Shown here: positions 23,141-30,767 of the stretch, piece after piece
How the letters are laid out: each line of letters opens with the position of its first letter
Position numbering within the stretch: position 1 is the first letter of the stretch
Virus record (IMG/VR): IMGVR_UViG_3300043543_000392
Location: 1 to 42,283 of that record
DNA length: 42,283 nucleotides
Strand: one strand, 5' to 3'
DNA from: a virus
Position numbers and translations under genes: made by a program
Notes under the pieces: model-generated
What the model saw: only the letters and a program-made list of their open reading frames with translations
Told to the model about the DNA's origin: nothing
Database searches by the model: none

Positions 23141-23581
23141 ATGCCGAAGCGTCGAAGAGTTCTCTACGAAACCACGATTAGGACCGTTGATAAGCACGGT
23201 AAGGGTATGGAGGAATTTGAAAAGGGTACCGCGACGGTTCGCGGTACGAGCGATCGGGCGGTGGTGTACGTCCCGGAAGTGGACGTCCGCGTCGTTGATG
23301 TCCGCCTGCTTCGGCTAAGCAACGACAGCCCGACCTCCTACACCCTTAATGTTATCGCGTCTAATGATCCGACCGCAGCCCCTTCTGCAAGTAACCGGAT
23401 CATCGCAGAGCTAACTTCTCCGCCGACCTCAGGCACTGTGATGTACGCCACTCTAACTAATAATGCCCTGAAGGTACCAGCTGGTACGCCCATTATTGTT
23501 GTACTAAGTAGCGATAATAGCGCCTCCCTCGTTGGCGTCGAGGTCACTGCTATCCCCTACCTTGGGGATGTGACGTACTAG
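23141..23581 (+). CDS. Possible capsid decoration or head protein
   Basis: A 146-aa, beta-rich protein directly downstream of the capsid gene. The N-terminus is basic (PKRRR). Strands such as VVYVPEVDVRVVDVRLLRLS and PIIVVLSSDNSASLVGVEVT suggest a beta-sandwich. Small proteins of this size after the capsid gene are often decoration (cement) proteins, an inference from position. ATG 23141 has GAAGAGG about 13 bases upstream. Confidence 0.6.
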   Translation: MPKRRRVLYETTIRTVDKHGKGMEEFEKGTATVRGTSDRAVVYVPEVDVRVVDVRLLRLSNDSPTSYTLNVIASNDPTAAPSASNRIIAELTSPPTSGTVMYATLTNNALKVPAGTPIIVVLSSDNSASLVGVEVTAIPYLGDVTY

Positions 23582-23603
23582 TAAAACACGCGGGGGTTAA
23601 CGT

Positions 23604-23750
23604 GTGACCTCTCCGCAAATTCGCGTAGATCGCAACCGACGACGCCTTTCGTGGGTAGAGGCGTCGGGGACCGGTACTTTCGTGGTCGAACAGACTGGCG
23701 GTACGGGAACAATAAGAGTTTACCTCGCACTTGTAGACGCGGACTACTAG
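23604..23750 (+). CDS. Small 48-aa protein between head genes
   Basis: A GTG-initiated frame with GGGGG 7-8 bases upstream, ending one base before the next ATG. The product starts with a basic stretch (VDRNRRRLSWVEASG) followed by beta-type sequence (TGTFVVEQTGGTGTIRVY) and an acidic end. The style resembles part of the preceding 146-aa protein. Tight spacing and a clear ribosome binding site make it a likely real gene. Function unknown. Confidence 0.6.
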   Translation: MTSPQIRVDRNRRRLSWVEASGTGTFVVEQTGGTGTIRVYLALVDADY

Positions 23751-23751
23751 T

Positions 23752-24852
23752 ATGCAGAGGCCGGATATTGTCTGGCTACACCGGGCCGGTACTCTCCAAC
23801 CCGTATCCTTTCCGGCATCATTGCAAAACGGGGACGTTCTATACGTAGGTCATCGAGAGTGGCTATCCGGCCTGTTTTTCGTTTTAGAGTCCGATGTCAG
23901 CCCTTCTACTCGCACCTCATATACCGTCGAGTGCTACCTGGTCGACGAGTGGGCTGAGGTATTGCCGGAGCGGTTTTTCGAGAACCAACAGGTCGGGTAT
24001 ATTTGGGATATTGCTTGGAACTGGCAAGGAACCGGAGTTTTGTACTGGGGAGACGTTCCTCCCGGGCATTCCCCCAATCAGTCCTCCTCTAGTTTTCCAG
24101 TCCCAGGCCAATCCCCACCTTCTAGCTATCATGGCTATTGGTATCGAATAGCGATCTCAGATCTGTCTGGGGCAGGCGTCTCCGTCCAAGACATCTACGT
24201 TGTGCTTTACAATACATATACTAGTGTTCACGAGGTCTCTAGATTCTTAGGACTGCCCGGTTTCCACGAGCTGACGGTTCCACATATCGATGCTATACGC
24301 AGGACGATTCGTGCTCAGGAGGACTGGCTAGACAATTACTGCCGCCGAACCTGGCGCTTCAGGTCGAGATTTGCAGAAACGGCCGATTTCAACCCCTATG
24401 GGATTAAGCCACGGTTCCAGCCTTTATACCTGGTGACTAGATTAGGGCTGTGGAACGGTACGGCCTTTGAGATCTTGGAGTATGGCCGTGGAAAGCAATA
24501 CTTCATGGATAAAGACCGGGGAATGATTTATTTTACCCTACCATCTTTCCGGCTGCGCTATTACTCCTTCCTGCTTTCCCGGTACCTCCGCCAGCCGGCT
24601 TCCATTGTTTTCGACTACGTATACGGCGAGGACTTCGACGTATCGCCGCAGCGGGAGGATGTTAGGTTTATAATTAACCGACTCGTCGGTCACGAGCTTG
24701 TCGTAAACAACGACGAAACCGGTATATTTACCTCAGGACTAGAAGTTCTTACGAAAAGAGAAAAGGCCGAGGCCTGGCTTACTTCAGCTACAGAACGTGC
24801 TGATACCCTTCGCCAGGTATACGCCACTGGTCTAGGCGCAGGACTATTCTGA
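23752..24852 (+). CDS. Head-tail connector-like protein with extra N-terminal domain
   Basis: A 366-aa protein. The C-terminal part from about residue 160 has the helical start of gp6-type head-tail connectors (SRFLGLPGFHELTVPHIDAI, then AQEDWLDNYCRRTWRF). The N-terminal 155 residues are an Arg/Tyr/Trp-rich beta domain not usual for connectors (TYTVECYLVDEWAEVLPERF; SSYHGYWYRIAI). It follows the head genes and precedes a tail-terminator-like gene, the expected connector position. Function by position and weak similarity. Confidence 0.6.
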   Translation: MQRPDIVWLHRAGTLQPVSFPASLQNGDVLYVGHREWLSGLFFVLESDVSPSTRTSYTVECYLVDEWAEVLPERFFENQQVGYIWDIAWNWQGTGVLYWGDVPPGHSPNQSSSSFPVPGQSPPSSYHGYWYRIAISDLSGAGVSVQDIYVVLYNTYTSVHEVSRFLGLPGFHELTVPHIDAIRRTIRAQEDWLDNYCRRTWRFRSRFAETADFNPYGIKPRFQPLYLVTRLGLWNGTAFEILEYGRGKQYFMDKDRGMIYFTLPSFRLRYYSFLLSRYLRQPASIVFDYVYGEDFDVSPQREDVRFIINRLVGHELVVNNDETGIFTSGLEVLTKREKAEAWLTSATERADTLRQVYATGLGAGLF

Positions 24853-24855
24853 TAT

Positions 24856-25479
24856 ATGAGCGTTATTCAAGAAGAGAACCTGATTACCTTAGCAACCCCA
24901 AGCCTAGAAATACTGGGCTCAGAGCCCGTCCCGCCGGAAATTGTCCGGGATTTGCTACGTAGCGCCTGGATGCCGACACACCGTCTCCCCCGCCCGGAAA
25001 TTCACATCCAAGACGATGTAACCTTGCCTGGCGAGCAGGTGCACCTGGCGCGAGCAGACTACATTCTTATTGGCGAGACTACGATTGAAGAGCGTCAGGC
25101 TGGTCATCGGTACGAATACAAAGACATTGACGTGACTGTAACGATCGGTCTTTATACCAAACACAGTCGTCAGCGTCTATATGACATGATGGCAGAGGTT
25201 CGTAGAATAGTTTATACTTATCAGAGGTCGCTGCGTCCTTACCAACAACTCTACTTCGATTCTTTTGTGGAGGATAGCAGCGGCAAGCACGGATTCTGGG
25301 CAGGAAGCGTACAAATTCGCTTAACCGCTCGGGACGTGCCGATTATTACAGGATTCTCGACCGGATCGGAGCCGCAAAGCGTGCCGGATGCCGAAACCAG
25401 TGGCTTTGGGTTCTCGATGGAAGATACTGGGGCAGAGCCGACCGAGGAGCCTCCGGTTCCGCCCCCGACCATAAACTAG
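24856..25479 (+). CDS. Tail terminator / tail completion-like protein
   Basis: A 207-aa protein. The core has the pattern of tail terminators: a domain with strand IDVTVTIGLYTKHS, helix LYDMMAEVRRIVYTYQRS, and a late strand GFWAGSVQIRLTARD. The last 40 residues are a disordered Glu/Pro-rich tail. It lies between the connector and the tail tube gene, where tail terminator genes normally sit. The protein would cap the tail tube and join it to the head. Confidence 0.65.
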   Translation: MSVIQEENLITLATPSLEILGSEPVPPEIVRDLLRSAWMPTHRLPRPEIHIQDDVTLPGEQVHLARADYILIGETTIEERQAGHRYEYKDIDVTVTIGLYTKHSRQRLYDMMAEVRRIVYTYQRSLRPYQQLYFDSFVEDSSGKHGFWAGSVQIRLTARDVPIITGFSTGSEPQSVPDAETSGFGFSMEDTGAEPTEEPPVPPPTIN

Positions 25480-25492
25480 CAGGGCGAGGCCT

Positions 25493-26494
25493 ATGCCAGT
25501 CATTAGAACGGAACGAGCCAGGGTTTTGTGGGGCCCAGAGGCTACGTTTGGGATGCAATCCTCCGGCCCCTACCGCCGCTTTGGCATACACGACACCATT
25601 AACGCCCCCGATCCTGAATATGCGTGGGAGCCTTTCTTTGGGGTCTTCTCACCTCGATCTCGTGCTACCATTCTTCGCGGTCGAGTAACTTATCGTGGAA
25701 GCATTCCCGATATAAGACTTCAGTCTGACAATCTCTCTTTTATCAAAGACGGCTTTATCCTCGGTGATGCGAACACTACTCTCTTAAGACCCTTTACTCT
25801 GTTTATTGACTACGCCGACACAACCGGGGCTCGTCACCTAAAGCGGTACTACCTTGGCGGCAAGGTTAACCGCTTTACTCTCGCCGCCGCGGAAGGACAA
25901 GAGCTTCGTCTCAATATCGACGAAATGCTTTTCCTTCGGCTTGTCGATCCGAGGGCGGGTAACGACCCCGGTGGCCAGGGGTTCCGCGATCCAGCTTCAG
26001 ACCCCGGTCCGACGGCCGCCGGGCGCTTCATGTTTGCACACGGGAAAGTTACGCTATTCGGTATGGAATTTCCTCGGGTTCGCAGGTTTGCTCTAAGCGG
26101 AGACCACCAAATAGAGCCGAGGTATTACATTCTCCGCGACAGTACTACTATGCGACTCAACCCCAACGACCTTATCGAGGGGAAGCGTGTTTATCGTCTA
26201 GAAGTAGACGTCGATATTGTCGACCCCCAAGAGCTAGAGCTATGGGATTTCTTCGCTAACCAGGGCGCAGCCGGGGCCGCTTCTCCGACTGTTGGCGGTA
26301 TCTGTAAACTAGAGTTCAACCAGACCGGAAGCGGTGAAGGTACGGCTCAGCTAACTATTCAGGCCGGCATTAATCCGTCGGCGGTAAAACCCGCGTCTGT
26401 CATAGTCTCGGCTCCTCATAACATTCCCGCTCCACCGGCGGGAGTTGTGACTGTTACCGCCACGTTCGATGTTGATGACGTTCTGATTACGTAG
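25493..26494 (+). CDS. Tail tube protein
   Basis: A 333-aa protein. Features: an N-terminal ARVLWGPEATFGM, RGSIPDIRLQSD in the first third, LRPFTLFIDYADTTGARHLK and a central domain FALSGDHQIEPRYYI resembling two repeats of the tail-tube barrel, and a C-terminal VTVTATFDVDDVLIT. It sits directly before the frameshifted chaperone pair and the tape measure candidate, the standard order for siphovirus and myovirus tails. No sheath gene is seen, so the tail is probably non-contractile. GGGCGAGG precedes ATG 25493. Confidence 0.8.
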   Translation: MPVIRTERARVLWGPEATFGMQSSGPYRRFGIHDTINAPDPEYAWEPFFGVFSPRSRATILRGRVTYRGSIPDIRLQSDNLSFIKDGFILGDANTTLLRPFTLFIDYADTTGARHLKRYYLGGKVNRFTLAAAEGQELRLNIDEMLFLRLVDPRAGNDPGGQGFRDPASDPGPTAAGRFMFAHGKVTLFGMEFPRVRRFALSGDHQIEPRYYILRDSTTMRLNPNDLIEGKRVYRLEVDVDIVDPQELELWDFFANQGAAGAASPTVGGICKLEFNQTGSGEGTAQLTIQAGINPSAVKPASVIVSAPHNIPAPPAGVVTVTATFDVDDVLIT

Positions 26495-26534
26495 TAGACT
26501 TCTCAAGAAGAGCCTAAGGAAGGGGATAGGACGA

Positions 26535-26933
26535 ATGGATAGCCAAATCAGCATAGAGGAGCTTCTTGTTACCACTGAGCCAACTAGAGAGGTGGAAGTT
26601 CGGGTAGACGACGAACGATCGTTTACGGTATCCCTACGACGACTGAGTTTTGTGGAAAAAACCGCCTGCATATCGTCCGCTACAGATTACGAAACTGACG
26701 AGCGAGGCCAGGTTAAGGCGGTGTTCCACCTAGACCGATATTACGTGGAAGCACTTAAACGCATGATCGTGAAGGCCCCCTGGCCTATCACTTCGCAGAT
26801 GCTACAAAAGCTCCGCCCAGAAATCGGACAACAGCTGTTTTCATTAGTCCCTCCCCCCTTTGGAGACGAGCCCTCCGAAAATTTTTTCGGCGGGTCCGTC
26901 GAGCGCTCGAAGGGGAAGAAGCGGACCCCATAG
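26535..26933 (+). CDS. Tail assembly chaperone (gpG-like, zero-frame product)
   Basis: A 132-aa protein with a basic and acidic mix, the usual size of the first tail assembly chaperone. It would bind the tape measure protein during tail assembly. The start has a strong ribosome binding site (AAGGAAGGGG) 9 bases upstream. Near its 3' end is a slippery run that would produce a longer -1 product. The zero-frame C-terminal end after the slip site is Lys/Arg-rich. Confidence 0.78.
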   Translation: MDSQISIEELLVTTEPTREVEVRVDDERSFTVSLRRLSFVEKTACISSATDYETDERGQVKAVFHLDRYYVEALKRMIVKAPWPITSQMLQKLRPEIGQQLFSLVPPPFGDEPSENFFGGSVERSKGKKRTP

Positions 26934-27109
26934 TCCCTAGACTCGCCCTAGAGCTAATCCTTCTTAAGGCAGGTATCCCCTTCTCTGAGATAGCCAAGCT
27001 CGACGACGCTCGGGTGTTCACCTATGCTGCTATACTGAAATATTGGCAGGAGCAGGAAATCGAGCAATTTAGAGGAATGACTAGCCAGGTGTTCTCTAGT
27101 GGATGGTGA
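26535..27109 (+). CDS. Tail assembly chaperone fusion (gpGT-like) by -1 frameshift
   Basis: The -1 frame after the slip at about 26885 continues without a stop to TGA 27107-27109, giving a product of about 191 aa in total. Its extra 74 residues (EELADP-like acid start, then LALELILLKAGIPFSEIAKL and VFTYAAILKYWQEQE) form a helical second domain like gpT. The zero-frame gene has no ribosome binding site in front of this part. This is the conserved G/GT arrangement that precedes tape measure genes. The second domain binds tail tube and tape measure proteins. Confidence 0.8.
26879..26928 (+). promoter_or_regulatory. Programmed -1 frameshift signal: slippery heptamer and stem-loop
   Basis: A AAT TTT (26879-26885) is a canonical X XXY YYZ heptamer in the zero frame, and T TTT TTC (26882-26888) overlaps it as a second option. 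Six bases after the first lies GGGTCCG (26892-26898), which pairs perfectly with CGGACCC (26922-26928). Between them TCGAGCGCTCGA (26899-26910) is itself self-complementary. Spacer length and stem position are as expected for -1 frameshifting. Confidence 0.85.
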
Positions 27110-28223
27110 GCTGAGCCGCACTTACACAATCCAGATTTCATCTGAGGAGATCCAACAGATGGCCAAGGCTCTTCAGATGATTCAGGTTCTTTTGACTGGC
27201 GGTGCTGGAGGCGGCGCTGGTCAGGAGCAGGCAAAGCGCACGGGCGAAGAAGTAGTCGCCCGGGGTACACGAAAGGCTCATCAAGATCCCTCCTTCCGAT
27301 CTATCTTCACTCCGCTTGTTGCGTTGGAGGGAATAAAGCAGCTTATAGCTAACTCGCGCGTCGCTAATACCTACCTAAGCTCTATGGGAAAGGTATTTGG
27401 TGCGGCCATTGATCTTCTTCTCCTTCCGCTTACACCGATTTTCAATCTTCTTCTAGTACTCTTGGCTAAGCTGTTGCCTCATATCGTAGCCTTTTCAGAG
27501 TGGCTGCGTCCAAAAGTTGAGGAGTTTATCGGGTGGATTAAGGAAGTCTGGAAAGCCATTAAAGATCTAGATTTCAAGAAGCTTTTAGGGCTAGGTAAGG
27601 AGTTTTTTACGGATCCAGACAAAGCTATTGGAGGCATAGCCACACTAGCAGGGCTGATGATTGGTGGTCAGCTGTTAGCAAATGCTATGGGGTTGGGTAA
27701 AGCCGGCCCCCTCGCGGCTGGTGCGGCGTTGTTCGGCCCGGTGCGTGGACTGTTTACGGCAGGAAGAGGACCGTTCCCCGCATTTGGACTTTCTTGGCAG
27801 AGACTCGCGGTCGGCGCGCCGCTCATTGCTGGTGGCTATCTTCTTAATAATCAGGTTCAGAGCGAGTGGGCGCGCACGCTGGGCATGCTAGCGGCCGGAA
27901 CTGGTATAGGCGCGACAGTTGGGGGTGTTCCAGGTGCTTTAATCGGCGGTCTTACAGCGGGGGCTATCAGACTCGGCGAGGAGCTGCCAGCGGTGGGAGG
28001 ATTTTTCCGCGGTGTGTCTAAATTCCTCGGCTTTGGACGTCAGGAACAGCCTAGGCCTGTTCAAACCGTCCCCACGGGCGTTACGACATCAGGCGGGAAT
28101 GTTACTTACATAAACACACAAAACATCAACGTTCAGGTCCGCGGTGAGAGCACAGACAGGGTTCTAAGAGAGATTATGAATAACTACGATCAATACCTTA
28201 TGAGACAAGCGAGGTATGGATGA
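27099..28223 (+). CDS. Short tape measure protein candidate
   Basis: A 374-aa protein directly after the chaperone pair, the standard place of the tape measure gene. It starts with GTG 27099, 8 bases before the chaperone stop codon ends. Residues 80-125 and 180-300 are hydrophobic and Gly/Ala/Leu-rich (LLLLPLTPIFNLLLVLLAKL; GGIATLAGLMIGGQLL; ATVGGVPGALIGGLTAGAI), as in membrane-inserting parts of tape measures. Only the first 30 and last 90 residues are hydrophilic, and long coiled coils are missing. At the usual 0.15 nm per residue it would make a tail of about 55 nm. Confidence 0.7.
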   Translation: MDGELSRTYTIQISSEEIQQMAKALQMIQVLLTGGAGGGAGQEQAKRTGEEVVARGTRKAHQDPSFRSIFTPLVALEGIKQLIANSRVANTYLSSMGKVFGAAIDLLLLPLTPIFNLLLVLLAKLLPHIVAFSEWLRPKVEEFIGWIKEVWKAIKDLDFKKLLGLGKEFFTDPDKAIGGIATLAGLMIGGQLLANAMGLGKAGPLAAGAALFGPVRGLFTAGRGPFPAFGLSWQRLAVGAPLIAGGYLLNNQVQSEWARTLGMLAAGTGIGATVGGVPGALIGGLTAGAIRLGEELPAVGGFFRGVSKFLGFGRQEQPRPVQTVPTGVTTSGGNVTYINTQNINVQVRGESTDRVLREIMNNYDQYLMRQARYG

Positions 28224-29131
28224 GCGAGGGTTGGTTTGTAGACTTTGTGTTTCCAGAAGGGAACGGGGAATTTTCCTTCTTCGCCGACTCTGTGTCTATC
28301 ACGCTACAGCGCAATCCGTCCGTGTTTCCAATTGTAGGAGACACAAGCACTGGGGACGTGCGGTTTGTTTGGGTAGATCTAGGGTTGCAGGAGATAACCC
28401 TTCGTGTGGAGGGAACTCTCAGGTTTGGCGTGTTTGATGTTGTGGGGTTTGAATCCGCATTTCTTAAGTCGTGGAGATCTGAGTTGGCACAAACGGCAGA
28501 TGCTGTTGATCAAAACAAGCTTGTTCGCATAGGCATTAGGGACCCCAGAGATGGCTGGTTACGGTCTTTTTTTGGTATCCCCCGCCGGTTTGAGAAGACA
28601 GCGGCAGGAGGCGGAGTTCAGTGGCAATATCGAGCTGAGTTTGCGGTACTGAAGTTTCCCTACCAGACATTCCTTGCTACGCTTAGGGGAGAGAAAGCAA
28701 TTGGGGAAAGAGTAGGGATCCAATTCCCTCAGGGATTTACATGGATCCCGGTGGATCGAATTACTACTGTTGTGAATCGACAACCGGCTGTCGTGCCTTT
28801 GGTGGGAAACACCGACACTGGAGAACCGAATTGGTTTTTCACGGATTTAGGCCTCGCAGAGCTAGACATTCAGCTCATGGGGGTTCTTCCCGATACGATG
28901 ACTCCTCACCCTCTCGATATCCTTTCCGGCATGTCCGGAGCCTGGATTAACGCAAGGGCAGGCGATACTTTCCGTGGATCGGAACGGGACCACACTATCG
29001 GCATTACTGTGGAGGCTCCGGAGGGCACTATTACGTACTGGTGTATCCCACGAGGATGTACGTTAATAAGGATCGGGCAGACATCTCGGTGGGAATACAG
29101 GTTAGAGTTTTCGGCAATAGACAGGAGGTGA
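28220..29131 (+). CDS. Tail protein with tandemly duplicated domain (distal-tail candidate)
   Basis: A 303-aa protein made of two diverged copies of one domain. Copy 1 (about 20-155): VSITLQRNPSVFPIVGDTST, VWVDLGLQEITLRVEGTL, FFGIPRRFEKTA, WQYRAEFAVL. Copy 2 (about 175-303): ITTVVNRQPAVVPLVGNTDT, FFTDLGLAELDIQLMGVL, YWCIPRGCTLIR, WEYRLEFSAI. It lies directly after the tape measure where the distal tail protein normally is, and overlaps it by 4 bases. The duplication suggests a ring with twice the domain count per subunit. A perfect AGGAGGTGA at the end belongs to the next gene. Confidence 0.7.
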   Translation: MSEGWFVDFVFPEGNGEFSFFADSVSITLQRNPSVFPIVGDTSTGDVRFVWVDLGLQEITLRVEGTLRFGVFDVVGFESAFLKSWRSELAQTADAVDQNKLVRIGIRDPRDGWLRSFFGIPRRFEKTAAGGGVQWQYRAEFAVLKFPYQTFLATLRGEKAIGERVGIQFPQGFTWIPVDRITTVVNRQPAVVPLVGNTDTGEPNWFFTDLGLAELDIQLMGVLPDTMTPHPLDILSGMSGAWINARAGDTFRGSERDHTIGITVEAPEGTITYWCIPRGCTLIRIGQTSRWEYRLEFSAIDRR

Positions 29132-29135
29132 GGTA

Positions 29136-30767
29136 GTGTACACACTTGCTGGCGGTGTTCGTCTGCAGATTTCTGATATGCGACTCCCGGGAGAAACCTG
29201 GGCGGACCTTCCTTATATTATTTCGCTAAGAATCGCTTGGAGTGCTGAGGAGAGGTCAGGCGATCTAGAGGCGGTCGTTCCCGTTGTCCCTTCTCTCCCG
29301 ACAATTTATCCGTTCCAAAGAATAAGGGTTTGGAGTGACGATCTGGGTGCACCCCTGTTTGTAGGAAGGGTTATGCAGCTTCAGCCGGAGTTTCTGGGGG
29401 CATTAGCTAGCCCTACCGGCAGGGGTTATAAGTGGAAGATATTTGCTAGAGACTACATGTATGCCTTGGCTGATAATTTTGTCCAAGCCGACAAAATGCA
29501 TCCTACTATTCCTCTCCAACCAGATCCATCCGCGACGTACGTACCTGTCTATGATGAAGCAGGTCCGCAGATGCAGCCGCCGGGCCAAGGCCCCGCCCCA
29601 CGGATTGTTATTATCCGTGACTTAGTTACGAAGCTCACCGGCAATGACGTGCCCAGATCCGTGACGCTGGTAGCTGGCGATCCTGGGAAGCCCGTTAGAA
29701 GGAATTACCTGCGGTCACCGCAGACTACGATTTTGGACGCCGTTTTCCAACTCGCTAGAGAGCAGCCCTGGGACGAGAATTATAGCGGCGTCGGTTACAC
29801 GTTCCGCGTCGCTCCTCCAGGGCGGCTTCGCACTGGGGCAGAATTCGAATACCTACGTAGAGGCTCAGTAGAGTGGGATCCGGCTCTTTCTTTTTCATGG
29901 TCTGATCCTCCCAGTCCTACCAAAATCCCGATTATTTCATTCAAAACTGAACTTGAAGGGTTCAATGTTTATTCGAGAACTACAGTGCTTGGTAGGGGGC
30001 TGGCTAGCCTACGCGCCGATGCTAGGCGTGTTGCAGCTATGGAAGACATGTGGGATCCAAGCAATAACGCGTTCCTGGTCACACGAGAGGCCTTGTCTCA
30101 CGACGACGCACTAGTTGAGTTAACTGAACTGCAGGATAGGGCGCGGTCCGCGTTAGTTACGTACCCCCCTAAGTATCGCGGACCTGCCATAGGCTCGATT
30201 ACTGTACAGGGTATACCTATAAGCACCCAAGGGACCGTTCCCATTCCCGGGGATGTCATTAGGTTAGATCCTCCTCCACCTGGCCTTCAGGACGAAGCAA
30301 CGGGAAACAGATTTGTCATAGACCAGTGGGTCTATGAATGGCCCAACCTCAGTACTTACGTTCTAAATCGACGACCGCGCGCTACCGCTGTAGTTACTCT
30401 TCGGGAAATGGCCCAAAGAGGCCTCGGGATACTTTCAAAAATCAAGAACTACTACGACACGTGGTGGCAGAAGGGAGTACCTCGTCGGTACGTTATTCCC
30501 CATGGATTTGGGGTTGTCCCGCGTTACGCTCAGGTGTACGCTGCAGCGGGCGATGACGATTTGACGAAAAACAGCGTTCCCAGTTCGGTTATGGTTCCCA
30601 TGAGGTATCTTGATCCAGACCTTGGCCGACCGGCCGGAATGCAGATTGTCCTGGCTACCAACCAAGAGATTGTGATAGAATTCTCAGAAGATCTGGCCTT
30701 TTGTTCCCCACGAAACCGGTTTCTTACGCTTAGCCAGGACGCAGTACGAGTAATCGTTGAGCCATGA
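29136..30767 (+). CDS. Tail hub / tail-tip protein, first paralogue
   Basis: A 543-aa protein with an AGGAGGTGA ribosome binding site and GTG start. Blocks: YPFQRIRVWSDDLGAPLFVG and WKIFARDYMYALADNF near the N-terminus, a central domain with PIPGDVIRLDPP and FVIDQWVYEWP, and a C-terminal domain (RRYVIPHGFGVVPRYAQVY). The domain order resembles tail hub proteins of siphophages (gp27/gp44-like barrels), an inference from position. The next two genes repeat the same blocks in the same order. It overlaps the next gene by ATGA. Confidence 0.65.
   Translation: MYTLAGGVRLQISDMRLPGETWADLPYIISLRIAWSAEERSGDLEAVVPVVPSLPTIYPFQRIRVWSDDLGAPLFVGRVMQLQPEFLGALASPTGRGYKWKIFARDYMYALADNFVQADKMHPTIPLQPDPSATYVPVYDEAGPQMQPPGQGPAPRIVIIRDLVTKLTGNDVPRSVTLVAGDPGKPVRRNYLRSPQTTILDAVFQLAREQPWDENYSGVGYTFRVAPPGRLRTGAEFEYLRRGSVEWDPALSFSWSDPPSPTKIPIISFKTELEGFNVYSRTTVLGRGLASLRADARRVAAMEDMWDPSNNAFLVTREALSHDDALVELTELQDRARSALVTYPPKYRGPAIGSITVQGIPISTQGTVPIPGDVIRLDPPPPGLQDEATGNRFVIDQWVYEWPNLSTYVLNRRPRATAVVTLREMAQRGLGILSKIKNYYDTWWQKGVPRRYVIPHGFGVVPRYAQVYAAAGDDDLTKNSVPSSVMVPMRYLDPDLGRPAGMQIVLATNQEIVIEFSEDLAFCSPRNRFLTLSQDAVRVIVEP

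Noticed and set aside
24915-24927. Palindrome GGGCTCAGAGCCC
   Set aside because: Inside a coding region, single-base loop, no repeat elsewhere; likely chance.
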